DNA of 64,000 nt from Telmatactis stephensoni (lineage: Eukaryota > Cnidaria > Anthozoa > Actiniaria > Isophelliidae). Positions 45,779 through 56,471 of this stretch are shown piece after piece. A program made the position numbers and the translations under genes. The notes under the pieces are model-generated. The model saw only the letters and a program-made list of their open reading frames with translations. It ran no database searches and had not been told where the DNA came from. Position 1 is the stretch's first letter; the number at the start of each line of letters is the position of its first letter. The stretch spans positions 248,001 through 312,000 of the forward strand of contig JALIZF010001466.1 in NCBI GenBank assembly GCA_029948255.1, in the 5' to 3' direction.

Positions 45779-47080
45779 GTGAAGATACTATTCCGTCAAT
45801 CGACTAATTACTTCAGGCAAAAATTTGCTGTGGAAATTCTTACAGTCAATAATTAAACAAGTACAAATTCATCTTTAAAAGAGTTAAATTAAAAATTGTC
45901 AAAGGAATAATTTAGGTGAACTTTTTTTCCGTAAATTAGGTCACTTTGCACACGAGACTTCAAAGCCGTGACCGACAGTGAATGCTACTTAATTTCAAGC
46001 CTAAGATATCCTTTAGGTATCATATCGTTAAAACTAAATAAATAAATGAGATAAGCACTGGTGTTTTTGGCTTAATTTACTATGTAAAGGAATATCTTTA
46101 TAGACCATTTGGATCTCTATATACCTGTTTTATATTCCAATCGTCTGTTTGTTTTTGTGTTTCGAACGCTTTTATGTCGGACGCGTAGCAATAAATCGTT
46201 GGTAAGTTGTTTAGTGGCTGTGAATATCAATTTTTTTGTTACATTGTCTTCTAAGGAAAAAATATTTTTCGCATTTATTTGACAGCTACACTTTTATGTT
46301 TCTGGAGTTACAGCAAATTGACAATAAATTTTTGTGGCTACTGCCTCGAAGAGGCGAAGCCACTTAGTCATCGGGTCGTGTCCGTCCGTGGGTAACTCCA
46401 CAGGAAGCCCAATTATAAACTTCGGAACCAATCATTGACACTTTGAAATAAAAGAATTTCGATTCAGTGTTAAAATAAACAGAAACGAAAAGATTTTGAA
46501 AGCGAACTACCGCCTGAGTCTGTCAAGAAAACAACAAAAAGGCGTATTGAGTTTACCACCGATTGCATGGTATGCGCCCGACAGATAAAAGTTCGTGAAG
46601 ATTCTATTCCGTCAATCGACTAATTACTTGAGGCAAAAATTTGCTGTGGAAATTCTTACAATCAATAATAAACAAGTACAAATTCATCTTTAAAAGAGTT
46701 AAATTAAAAATTGTCAAAGGAATAATTTAGGTGAACTTTTTTCCGTAAATTAGGTCACTTTGCACACGAGACTTCAAAGCCGTGACCGACAGTGAATGCT
46801 ACTTAATTTCAAGCCTAAGATATCCTTTAGGTATCATATTGTTAAAACTAAATAAATAAATGAGATAAGCACTGGTGTTTTTGGCTCAATTTACTATGTA
46901 AAGGAATATCTTTATAGACCATTTGGATCTCTATATACCTGTTTTATATAATATGTTGTTTAGTGGCTGTGAATATTAATTTTTTTGTTACATTGTCTTC
47001 TAAGGAAAAAATATTTTTCGCATTTGTTTGACAGCTACACTTTTATGTTTCTGGAGTTACAGCAAATTGACAATAAAAAT
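45779..47080. repeat. Direct duplication downstream of the adhesion GPCR
   Basis: Copy 1 at 45779-46336 and copy 2 at 46595-47080 share ATTCCGTCAATCGACTAATT, TTGCACACGAGACTTCAAAG and TGGATCTCTATATACCTG. Copy 2 lacks about 67 bp present at 46138-46204. Few mismatches, so fairly recent. Confidence 0.85.
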
Positions 47081-48734
47081 TTATATACAAAAAAGCAACC
47101 TTACTAATCATCTATTAGCGTTCAGTAGTCTCATGTAAGAAATTACAGTAAATAGCCAGTATTTCAGCACTGTATCTCATTTTTGTTGACGCTTTTCTTT
47201 CTATCCCATAAGGCTGTAGCTACATGCGCTTAACAAGCGCCTATTTCTATTAGAAGACGTCAGGTTTCTCGTCTAATAACGCGAATTTAAGACAATTTTG
47301 TTCTTAGACGATTCCGTCCTATTTTGAAGTCTGTTTGGACGGGAAAATAGATATGTTATTCACTGCAGAAGATCTTTACACTGATGTCACTATGTCGTGG
47401 CCACTTAAATAACTGATTGCAGGTATTGTTTCTGATTCCTTAGACCTCAATGGAATTGTATTAATCCTAGAGATTTTGTGCAAAAAAAGGTCTTAGTCAT
47501 TTCAGGACGTTCAGAGCTAAGTGCATTGGAGTCCATATTGTCATCAATGTCGTCGTCTTAAGTGTGTTCGATCGAATAGCGCCAAGCTGCTATCCACACG
47601 ATTTACCATTTAATCTTATCATCTGAAAGTTATCACATAGATCAACAAAATTACTTATAAATGCCTTATTTATCTTCACAGCCATATCGTTTATCTTGTT
47701 TTTGCTAATGATTTTCTTAGGCCATAGTCTGTTTAGTCAAACCAGTTTTTCTCTATTTTTTCAAACAAACGAAGCACAGCATCTAAACTTCATCTGTATT
47801 AAGAAAACTTCCGTCACCATAGATGAGGAACTGCCACAGATTAATCCTAGCTCTGTCGTGTGCTTTATTAGATAAACCTTAAAAGTGTCTAATTAACACA
47901 GTCATTGTCATTAGTACGATATATCATTCAGGGTGTTTTGGTATATTATTCACTATACTGCCTTAATGTTTTGTTAGATGTTTTGCCAAGTATTATTTGG
48001 AATGAGAGAGAGAGGTAATGTCAATTGGTAATTTTGAGGATATTTGGTACTAAAGTTTGAGGCGGTCTTCGATGCTTCCTGCCAATTCTAGAGTCAACTA
48101 GATCAAGACATTCTTTTTAGACTACTCGTTTTGGATTTTTTTCATCGAATTTTTAAATTTGAGGTATCTGTCTGCAAGTATTTAATTCTCTTTACATATC
48201 TAAATGATGAATTCGGATGCTTAAGAACTTGCTTGAATATTCAATGCTGCAAAATCAGATTTTGATGATAGGATTAGACACGTGGGGGTATGTTAAGACC
48301 CTTGGGCATTGATACTGCGTGTTAGTTTTTGGGAGGAAGTGTGGGGTAGTAAAATTAAGCAATATCTTTTGGGGATATTAGCCTTGCTCCTTGTCTATAA
48401 TAATCGTCATTTTTTTATAATGAAAAAAGGCGTTTTGTGGTTGCTTGAAGTTGGCTTTGCGGGGGATTGGTCTTGGCTGCCTTGCCTTTAATAAGGGCTC
48501 ACCATTTTAGCTTCGTTTAAGCTCTTCCCCACCCCATCCCCCATCCCACCCCACCCCTACCCATCCCCTGGAGATGACAGGCAGCTCCATGGCCAGAATC
48601 ATTGGAGGTTAAGTAAACAATTACCACGCATAAATTATACTACTAAATGACTAGTTAAAAAGACACAAGCTAGGGCGTTTCTGCAGTTCTCTCCGGATCA
48701 TTATTAGAACAGCACACGCGAGAAATCTGGAAAT
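47081..48734. other. Intergenic, no gene seen
   Basis: AT-rich sequence before GPCR copy A. Only a short C-rich CCCCACCCC stretch near 48528-48568 stands out. Confidence 0.45.
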
Positions 48735-48822
48735 TGAAGGAAAGAAAAGATAGAGAATTAACGAAGAAGGAACGAACGAAAGGAAGGAAAGAACGAAGGA
48801 AAGAAAGAGAGAAAGAAACGAA
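48735..48822 (+). repeat. GA-rich (purine) tract just before GPCR copy A
   Basis: About 90 nt almost wholly of A and G (GAAGGAAAG and GAACGAAAG type units), ending 6 nt before the ATG. It would be 5' UTR or core promoter. Copy B has no equivalent, so the two genes cannot share this proximal control region. Confidence 0.6.
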
Positions 48823-48828
48823 GTAATT

Positions 48829-49845
48829 ATGAATAATCTTAATGCATCTGAATCTCTTCTGACGAACAACAGCTTGTCGTCAAATGTAAAGTCTGACTCT
48901 GAAAGAATACCAAAGACGTTGGCCTACAGCCTTCTTCTACTGATTTCTGTCGTTGGAAACTCTTTGATTGTGTGGTTCATCTACAAAGACAATCGATTGA
49001 AAAATACCACCAATTACCTAATGGCTAACATGGCCGTTAGTGATCTTCTCGCCAGTGTTTTTCTGTTTCCTTCTAAAATAATGGACATCAATTATGGTCT
49101 TAACACGTGGCTTATCCCTAACGACTTTGGACTTGCCTTGTGTAAAGTCATTCCTTTTGTCTCCGATGTTTCGTTAGCTGTTTCAATGTACAGTTGTGTT
49201 TTTATTGCCATCGATCGGTACTGCGCCTTGGCTCATCCAATAAAGGAACGATTCACCAGATCTCGATTAAAATACATCATACCAGGGATTTGGGGGCTTG
49301 CAAGCCTTATTACATCACCTTATCTGTACTTATTTCGCTTTCACCGTATCAAAAACCGTATATTTTGCGGTTTTGGCAACAAATACATTTTGAAAGTCGT
49401 GTTGTATCTTAATATTTCTTTAGCAGTCATCTTGCCACTTTTGCTGATAACTCCTCTGTACATTTTAGTTGTCCACAAGATATATCGTCACAATATCCCT
49501 GCAAACCAATCTGACTTGGTCAAGAGGAGAAGAAAACTTCAAAATAGAAAGGTTTTAAAAATGTCCATTGCCATAGTCAGTCTGTTGAGCATTAGCTTAC
49601 TGTTTGGCTTAATCGTTACAATTTTGAGCATTGAGGGAAGTCTTAGCGGCTTGACTACTGTGGACGCCAAACGGCTCCATTTCGCGGCACGGTTGATTGG
49701 CCAAATGACTTTCATTTACAATTTCTTCATCTATATTGTCTTCAGTGACATTTATCGGGAAAATGTGAAAGCCATTTTAAAAAAGTGCTGCTGTTTGATG
49801 ACAAGTGACGCAAATGAACAAGATTTTCAATTAAGGATGTTGTGA
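48829..49845 (+). CDS. Intronless class A (rhodopsin-like) GPCR, copy A, 338 aa
   Basis: Complete single-exon seven-helix receptor. Landmarks: N-glycosylation sites NAS and NNS in the N-terminus; Gly43-Asn44 of TM1; Asp72 of TM2; Cys105 of TM3 and Cys180 of ECL2 for the conserved disulfide; Asp129-Arg130-Tyr131 (DRY); Trp155 of TM4; Pro203 of TM5. A basic ICL3 (KRRRKLQNRKVLK) follows, and a CCC palmitoylation candidate sits at 320-322. TM6 has SISLLFGLIV in place of CWxP, and TM7 has N298-F-F-I-Y302 in place of NPxxY. The ATG at 48829 is the first in frame and is preceded by a purine-rich tract. The fold resembles cnidarian peptide-receptor-like families, but the ligand is unknown. It is a near-duplicate of 56472-57491. 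Confidence 0.95.
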   Translation: MNNLNASESLLTNNSLSSNVKSDSERIPKTLAYSLLLLISVVGNSLIVWFIYKDNRLKNTTNYLMANMAVSDLLASVFLFPSKIMDINYGLNTWLIPNDFGLALCKVIPFVSDVSLAVSMYSCVFIAIDRYCALAHPIKERFTRSRLKYIIPGIWGLASLITSPYLYLFRFHRIKNRIFCGFGNKYILKVVLYLNISLAVILPLLLITPLYILVVHKIYRHNIPANQSDLVKRRRKLQNRKVLKMSIAIVSLLSISLLFGLIVTILSIEGSLSGLTTVDAKRLHFAARLIGQMTFIYNFFIYIVFSDIYRENVKAILKKCCCLMTSDANEQDFQLRML

Positions 49846-50002
49846 TCGAATCTCGATCACCTAGCTTCACCTGGGGCGGGCAGGAACCGGCAAAAAGGGG
49901 GATATCATCTTATATAAGATACAGATTCCATTTTCATTGTACTCTAATAGTTACATAGAGAACGTCAAATGTTCATGACTTCATCTGTGCAACTATATCC
50001 TA

Positions 50003-50181
50003 TAGACCATGGAAATCGGCTAACGCAATGTCGTACCCAATTAATTCAAACCTGGGAGGTAGTACTTTTTGTTCCCTACATTTCCTTATCAATACTGCAT
50101 TGATATGGAAATCTAGCAAACAAAAAGTTGTACTCCCAGAAGGTTTGAATTGGATACAACTGCGTTAGCCGATAAGGTCTA
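50003..50181. mobile_element. MITE after GPCR copy A
   Basis: Arms TAGACCATGGAAATCGGCTA and TAGCCGATAAGGTCTA. Pairing continues through AATTCAAACCT/AGGTTTGAATT. Confidence 0.7.
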
Positions 50182-50756
50182 CTGGAGAACAAACGGAAAA
50201 ATGGAATCTTTGTGTATAAGCTTGAGGCAAACTTTGTCGTGTTGATATTCTTGTGGTTTGATAATTTTCAGTAATTTAGGCTTGAAGCTTTTTGTTACGA
50301 GAGACGAAATCGTCCATTTCGATATATTTTTAATTAATTTATCTTACTGAGAAACCAAACTGACAACTTGAAATATTCATAATTCATGTGTGTGCTTGGA
50401 CCTTGACATTTTAATGGAAACTCCAGTTTGTGGATTTATCTTTAAGTTGTGGGATATCTGAACAGAAACCTTAAGGTAGACTTGTTGTCTCTTACTTGAC
50501 ATAAACTTAGTTTTCCTTTCCCACAAAGATTATTAAACTAGCCTCGTTGTAGTTCATAGACTCACGGGATAGTCCCGCCTATTTTTGCATATACACCTTG
50601 CTACGCCTTACCCTCGCTTTACGTCCTTTTTCTCATTGATTTCTAACGACTTTTGGGGTCATTTTTGTGGTATCGTGTAAATTTTCACTTTTGTTACCTA
50701 TCTGATCAATTTTAGTCCTTGACTTAGCGTTCTGCTAAAGTTACCTAATTTGAGTT

Positions 50757-50903
50757 ATTGCTGGGTTGCATGTGACGTCACGGCAGCCATCTTGGATGAA
50801 CTTCAACAAAAGATTTCTCATTAGCGTCTCTTGTTCGTTCATCCAACATGGCTACCGCTGCAATGTCTTTTGATTCCCGAAGGAATGGATGAAACCCAGC
50901 AAT
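50757..50903. mobile_element. MITE, ATTGCTGGGT termini
   Basis: Ends ATTGCTGGGT and ACCCAGCAAT, with inner AGCCATCTTGGATGAAC and GTTCATCCAACATGGCT. Confidence 0.7.
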
Positions 50904-51121
50904 AGTCAGAATATCGAGAGTTTATGGACTCCCTAAAATGCACTCATGAACCCAGAAATCTAGATTCTTTGTCGCCATTCAGGCCTATTGTTTGATCCAT
51001 AGGTAGCTATAATTACAATCTAGCTAAATATCTTAGTGATTTAGTTTTGTCAAAGAATCACAATTAATAGGTTATCTAGATCTACATATAATCGCTTTAT
51101 GGTGTTAATATTTGATGTACG

Positions 51122-51590
51122 TTGAAAGTTTATTTAAATACCAACATTCTTCTTGGGGAATGCATCGCCTTTGCGGTGGAATATATTAGGAAAGGTAACG
51201 CCCTCAAGGATAAGGGATTAAGGAACCTGTTTTTTCAAAAGCTACCACAGGAATGCTTTTTTATTGGTTGCTTTTTGTTCAAAGGCTCCTTTTATGAAGA
51301 AAGGGACGGAGTGACTATGGGTTCCTCTCTTGCATCTGTTTTGGCTAACATGGGTAACCATGAAAACGTTTAGCTCAGTAGAACAGTATTTGGGATCTGT
51401 AATTATATTCTATCGCAGGTATGTCGATGATACCTTTTGCCCGTCGGTTTAACAACGAAGGCGATGCTCTTGAGTTTTACAATTACATCAATACTCGACA
51501 TCACTCGACATCCGTTTTACTATGGAGAAACAAAATAATAATGCATTGACATTTCTTGATATCTTCCTCTTCCTCTTCCTCTTCCTCTTT
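51122..51590 (+). pseudogene. Decayed Penelope-like element reverse transcriptase fragment
   Basis: Relic of a retroelement reverse transcriptase. Frame 51122-51373 has FYEERDGVTMGSSLASVLAN, close to the RT motif YxQxDGVAMGSPLxPxLAN. About 35 nt later, in another frame, comes IIFYRRYVDDTFC, the catalytic YVDD box. Then FNNEGDALEFYNYIN and, after a further shift, IRFTMEKQNNNALTFLDI, the conserved downstream RT block. At least two frameshifts and stops show it is dead. Motif order fits Penelope-like elements; no GIY-YIG domain was seen. Confidence 0.75.
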
Positions 51591-52499
51591 ACTCGGGTCA
51601 ACATACGATCGCGAATTCCAGTGAGCTATATATCCTTCGAGAATTACATATAAAAAATGACTTCATATACGAAATGACATCTACACCTTCTCTACTCAGA
51701 CATATTAATGCATGGGTCAACCTCAGATTCAAAAAAATGGTGGCCATAAAACGTAACCAATGGGGGTGGTAGATTTGTATCATCCTTTTTGAACATGTCA
51801 TTAAAAAATTGACATAATTAATGGAATTCTAAAAATCTTTATTTGAAATTAATGCAAGTGTTTCCATGGCAACCTATTATCTGACCTCTGAACCATAATT
51901 TAACGAACATTCAAAAACGTCTCCGGGAGGATGGGGAAAATTTTAGAGATCCAAAAAATTCATTTGCTGTCTACTTAAGGTAGGGCATTTCTTTTCTAAT
52001 TAGAAAGGTGGAAACCTGACTTAAGGCAATTATGTAGTACATTTCTCAAACTCATGAATAATTAATGACCTTTTTAGCCAACCAGATTGTCTTATTGGAA
52101 TGGGTGAATGGGTTAGGAAACTAGTGATTCAAATATTTTCCTATCCCAAGTGATGGAATGTGTTCTTAATCTGCATCTGAGCATCTGAATACCTACAGCT
52201 CTGCTCAATTACGCTTGTTCCCTATAATTATCTTGAAATACTAACTTTAGTGACACTTAGACAACTTGCTTAAAAATATACTCATAGGATTTTTCTCCCT
52301 AGCCCCGAAATCATATACTAAGTAGTGAATTTTGACAAAATTCGCTACTTCAATACGAACGGTACCCGTCTAGCTACCAAAGAGCGGTCCTTGTAACACC
52401 TTTTTGAAATAGGCATATACCTAATTGATGAACTGTGTCATGATAATAATAATAAAATAAATAATGGTGCAGCTTTAATGTGGAATTGTTCAAATTTGT

Positions 52500-53330
52500 G
52501 TAACAAGCATGAAATTCGGCATATTGTTAGAGGTTCATGTCCTGAGTAATTCTGAAGGTGGTGCCACGCCCAGAAATCAATTACTTACTTATCAGTATTT
52601 TTGGAATTAATTATCTCAGAAACAAAGATAAAGAGCATCTAATGTTGATCAAAAAAGGTGTAATGAAGGATAGTGATAAGGTAGAGTATGCTGAGTAATT
52701 TTTGATTGAGAGCCACGCCCCCTAAATGGTACTTTGAGAAGTATAGCTATGGAATACATTATCCATGAAATTGATACAAAAGGTTTTTCCCTCTCGTGGT
52801 AAGTGTCCATGTGAAATCTTGCACATTGTTAAAGGCTTAGGCCCAAAGTAATCCTAGATATGGAGCCCCACCTAAAAACAAGTACTTCCAGTTTTATAGT
52901 AATGGAATATATCATTAATAAGATCGGCAAAATATACTTGTAGTTTTGGTGTATAACCGTAATAGTGAAAGCAGTAATAAAATAAAAATGAATTCAAGAT
53001 ATGATTAGCATAGAGCTACGCCCTATAAAAGTACTTACAGATTAATAGTTGCAGTTTCTTTCTGCCGCCACTTTTCGTTTAAGTAATCGACTTTTTTATA
53101 TACATTGATATACATTATACCATAACTAAAATTCTGTTAGTACTCTGTTAGGGCGTGGATTTATGCTTATTACATTTTGAATTATAATACCCCGCTTATA
53201 AACCAAAATTAAAGGTTTAATTTTACTCGATTTTTTAATGATATATATATATTCCATTGCTATAACACTGGAAGTACTTGTTTTTAGGCGTGACTCCATA
53301 TCTAGGATTACTTTGGGCCTAAGCATTAAC
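52500..53330. repeat. Diverged tandem units, the last in inverted orientation
   Basis: Units of roughly 150 bp repeat the order GAGTAATT or AAGTAATC, GCCACGCC, GTACTT, ATGGAATA. The segment 52834-52920 is the reverse complement of 53245-53330 (TAGGCCCAAAGTAATCCTAG and complement) with few mismatches. Confidence 0.7.
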
Positions 53331-53450
53331 ATTTTAATAATTCTTTTTTAGATGATGTTGTAATGCTATATAACTTTTTAGTTTGTTTGTTTGTATTTTG
53401 TTTATATAATATTTTGTAAGAATAGTCGAAATAAATTTTATAAGACGTGG

Positions 53451-54079
53451 TCAAGGGCACTAGGACAAAGTCGTTGTGTTTATGTGTAATAAATCAAGTT
53501 AAAAATTGTACTTATCTGCAGTCAATCCTTTGAAGCTCTGAAGTCACATTATTTCCTCTGTTTTTGACCTTTCTGGCCTCTGTTCTAGCTGTTATAATGC
53601 TTTATCTTTGGTCAAACGAACGTTCCAACGGTTTGAATATCGATACTCGTTTGCAATTGGGGTCCAGTTCCCGCTCCGCCAAACTTTAGTTAGCGATTAG
53701 TAGTACTAAGTTAATCAAATTCGACTTAAGATCACTCTAAGAGAGAGGGGTAGGCAACACAGCCCTTTCTATTGTCCTACCCCTCTCTCTTAGAGTGATC
53801 TTAAGTCGAATTTGATTAACTTAGTACTACTAATCGCTAACTAAAGTTTGGCGGAGCGGGAACTGGACCCCAATTGCAAACGAGTATCGATATTCAAACC
53901 GTTGGAACGTTCGTTTGACCAAAGATAAAGCATTATAACAGCTAGAACAGAGGCCAGAAAGGTCAAAAACAGAGGAAATAATGTGACTTCAGAGCTTCAA
54001 AGGATTGACTGCAGATAAGTACAATTTTTAACTTGATTTATTACACATAAACACAACGACTTTGTCCTAGTGCCCTTGA
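53451..54079. mobile_element. Perfect palindromic element, arms 304 bp, loop 21 bp
   Basis: Left arm 53451-53754, loop 53755-53775, right arm 53776-54079. Arms start TCAAGGGCACTAGGACAAAG and I found no mismatch along them. CGTGG flanks both ends (53446-53450 and 54080-54084), a 5-bp target-site duplication. No coding sequence. Confidence 0.9.
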
Positions 54080-54420
54080 CGTGGTAAACATAAATGGGTT
54101 CCAAAGCAAATTTTGTTCGTTCCAGATTCTGTATTTTCTTTTGAGATCATTTGCGGGCCTAGGCCTATCCCGGGTCCTTAAGTCGCCGTTTTGTACTGCC
54201 ACTTAATGCAATTTAAGGCGTTAAAAGAAAATGTGGAGATATTGTGTAATTTTTAAGACGTTTTAAGGCGTTTTAAGAAGTTAAATCAACTTAAAGGCTA
54301 CTTTAGGCTACATTGAGTATTTTAAGGCGTTTTAAGGCAACTTATGGTCCTGGAGTGGGCCTGGGCCTGTACAGTGTGGTACGTTGTTTACAAGCACTGG
54401 TGAAGATCTTGAAATATCTG

Positions 54421-54494
54421 TTTAAGGTGGCTCGATATAGTTTTTTATTGACAATGCTTCCGTTTTTCATTTCACGAATTGAGCAACTTAGGAG

Positions 54495-54526
<32 letters not shown>

Positions 54527-54579
54527 TGGGCTGAATTCTTTTGTTTTCATTTCCCTGGGGGCCAGAGAACAAAAGAAGT

Positions 54580-54618
<39 letters not shown>

Positions 54619-55545
54619 CCCCTTACTCTTGATCAATCAAAACGGTTTTTACACCAGTTATTGGACTTGAATCAAAGTTTTGATTTTGGTGTATCTCATT
54701 TCGATTTGTGTTGCTATAGCGACGGTAAACAAAGATGACTGAAATCATTTTTTCTAAAATATCTCTCGAACTCCAGCAGCTCTAGACAAGGGACTATATG
54801 GGCAATAAACTACACACTAAGGCAAAGAAATTAAGGTACAACTCAAAACAAATTATCAAGCCGTTTTTGAATATATTACAAACAATTCAAAAAATGAAAT
54901 TTATTGATTAGCTTATTAAGTGATAAGCTTACCCTAGTTTAATCACAACGATTTTCCTGTCAGAAGATGAACTGAGTTCAAGGTTTTGTTTTTTGTCAGT
55001 TTCAGTGTAATTGGTGTTACCATGACAACGATATAAAAATATGGCTGAAATCAGATTTTTCTGAAATATCTCTTGATTTATAAGACTTCCCGGCACCCAA
55101 ATACTGTGCAACAAAGAACATACCAAGGTAAAGTAGATAACATAGAATTACAACATTTTGCTTGAAGTGATTTGCAATAAAGGACCGGAAATTGGCAAAT
55201 TCACATTATTTATGTTTTCGCGAATTATTCGAAAACGGCTTGATAAAATTTTTTGAATTTATCCTTAATTTTGTTGTTTTAGTTTGTAGTTTATTGTCAA
55301 TCATAGTCCCTTGTCTAGAGCTGCTCGAGTTCGAAATATATTTTAGAAAAATTGATTTCAGCCATCTTTGTTTACCGTCGCAATGGCAACACAAATCGAA
55401 GTGAAATAGACAAAAATATCAACTTTGATTCGAGTCCTATAACTAGTGTTAAAACCGTTTTGGTTCGTCAAGAGTAAGTTGCTCAACTCGTGGAATGAAA
55501 AACGGAAGCGTAGTCAATAAAAAAAACTATATCGAGACACCTTAA
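54421..55545. mobile_element. Non-autonomous DNA element G1, full-length copy
   Basis: Ends TTAAGGTGGCTCGATATAG and CTATATCGAGACACCTTAA, with arms of roughly 250 bp pairing imperfectly (GAGCAACTTA, AAAGATG-CTGAAATC). Shares its middle with 10437-11320. It contains a nested MITE at 54491-54622. Confidence 0.85.
54491..54622. mobile_element. MITE nested in element G1, TTA target site
   Basis: Termini GGAGCTGTTTATATGGAGGC and its complement. TTA at 54488-54490 and 54623-54625. The uninterrupted copy near 10496 reads GAGCAACTTACTCTTCACC. Related to 6038-6126. Confidence 0.88.
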
Positions 55546-55738
55546 TTAGGTCTTGCATGTGTACACTTGTCTCTAGATCTAAAGGGAAACTATCTATTTT
55601 GAACAACAGACTCTGTTTTATAATTTGTTTTGAGACATAGGCTTCAGGACAGATTAATTGGACGGCACTGATCTTTTCTAGTGATTTGGTTGAACATAAA
55701 GACATAGTCGATATTCTAGGAAACGGAGATGCCAAGTG

Positions 55739-56074
55739 AAACGTCAATAGCACATTATTCCAGAAATGTTTTCCTAGCTAATTGGTCACGTAATATATAT
55801 GCGTTTTGTACTTTGCAAAATTAAATTATATTTAGGTTCTCCTATTCCTTGCATTATTGTTATCTTTGGTTATCAAATAGGGCTGCAGTAAAACGACAGA
55901 AACGTCAATAGCACATTACGAACAAACGTCAATAGCACATTATTCCAGAAATGTTTTCCTAATTAGTCACGATATGCGTTTTGTACTTTGCAAAATTAAA
56001 TTATGTTTAGGTTCTCCTATTCCTTGCATTATTGTTATCTTACGGTTATCAAATAGGGTTGCAGTAAAACAACA
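55739..56074. repeat. Direct duplication, about 155 bp x 2
   Basis: AACGTCAATAGCACATTATT, GTTTTGTACTTTGCAAAATT and TCTCCTATTCCTTGCATTAT occur at 55740-55892 and 55924-56074. It lies 400 bp before GPCR copy B. Confidence 0.8.
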
Positions 56075-56471
56075 GGTTTTTAATTCGGTTTTTAATTTTC
56101 TAAATTAATCAGACACGTAACGACAATATTCTATTTTTGTGCGTAATTTAAGCAAAACATCCTATTGATCTTTAAGCTGAAGGGATTCAGTCCTCAATTT
56201 GCTAAGAGACTGAAACTGGCGGTGCCATTCCTGTCAGCAAAATAACTCGGCAAATCATCTATGTCTATCTGCCAAAACATCCTAATGCTAATATTCAACA
56301 ATCACCAAAATTATTAAACAAAGCAGTAAACCATATATAAACCTATTACAACCAGGAAAAGCGTAGTATGTCAATGCCAAGGCCTAAAAACATCCTTTTT
56401 GGGAAGTCAATTTTTGGATGACACTTAAAAATTTAAAAATTCACCAAGGTCTCTAAGGGGTACTAACCTTC

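Noticed and set aside
45482..45856. 124-codon frame with an Arg/Glu-rich section
   Set aside because: It overlaps the start of the direct duplication and has no domain; the second copy does not keep the frame.
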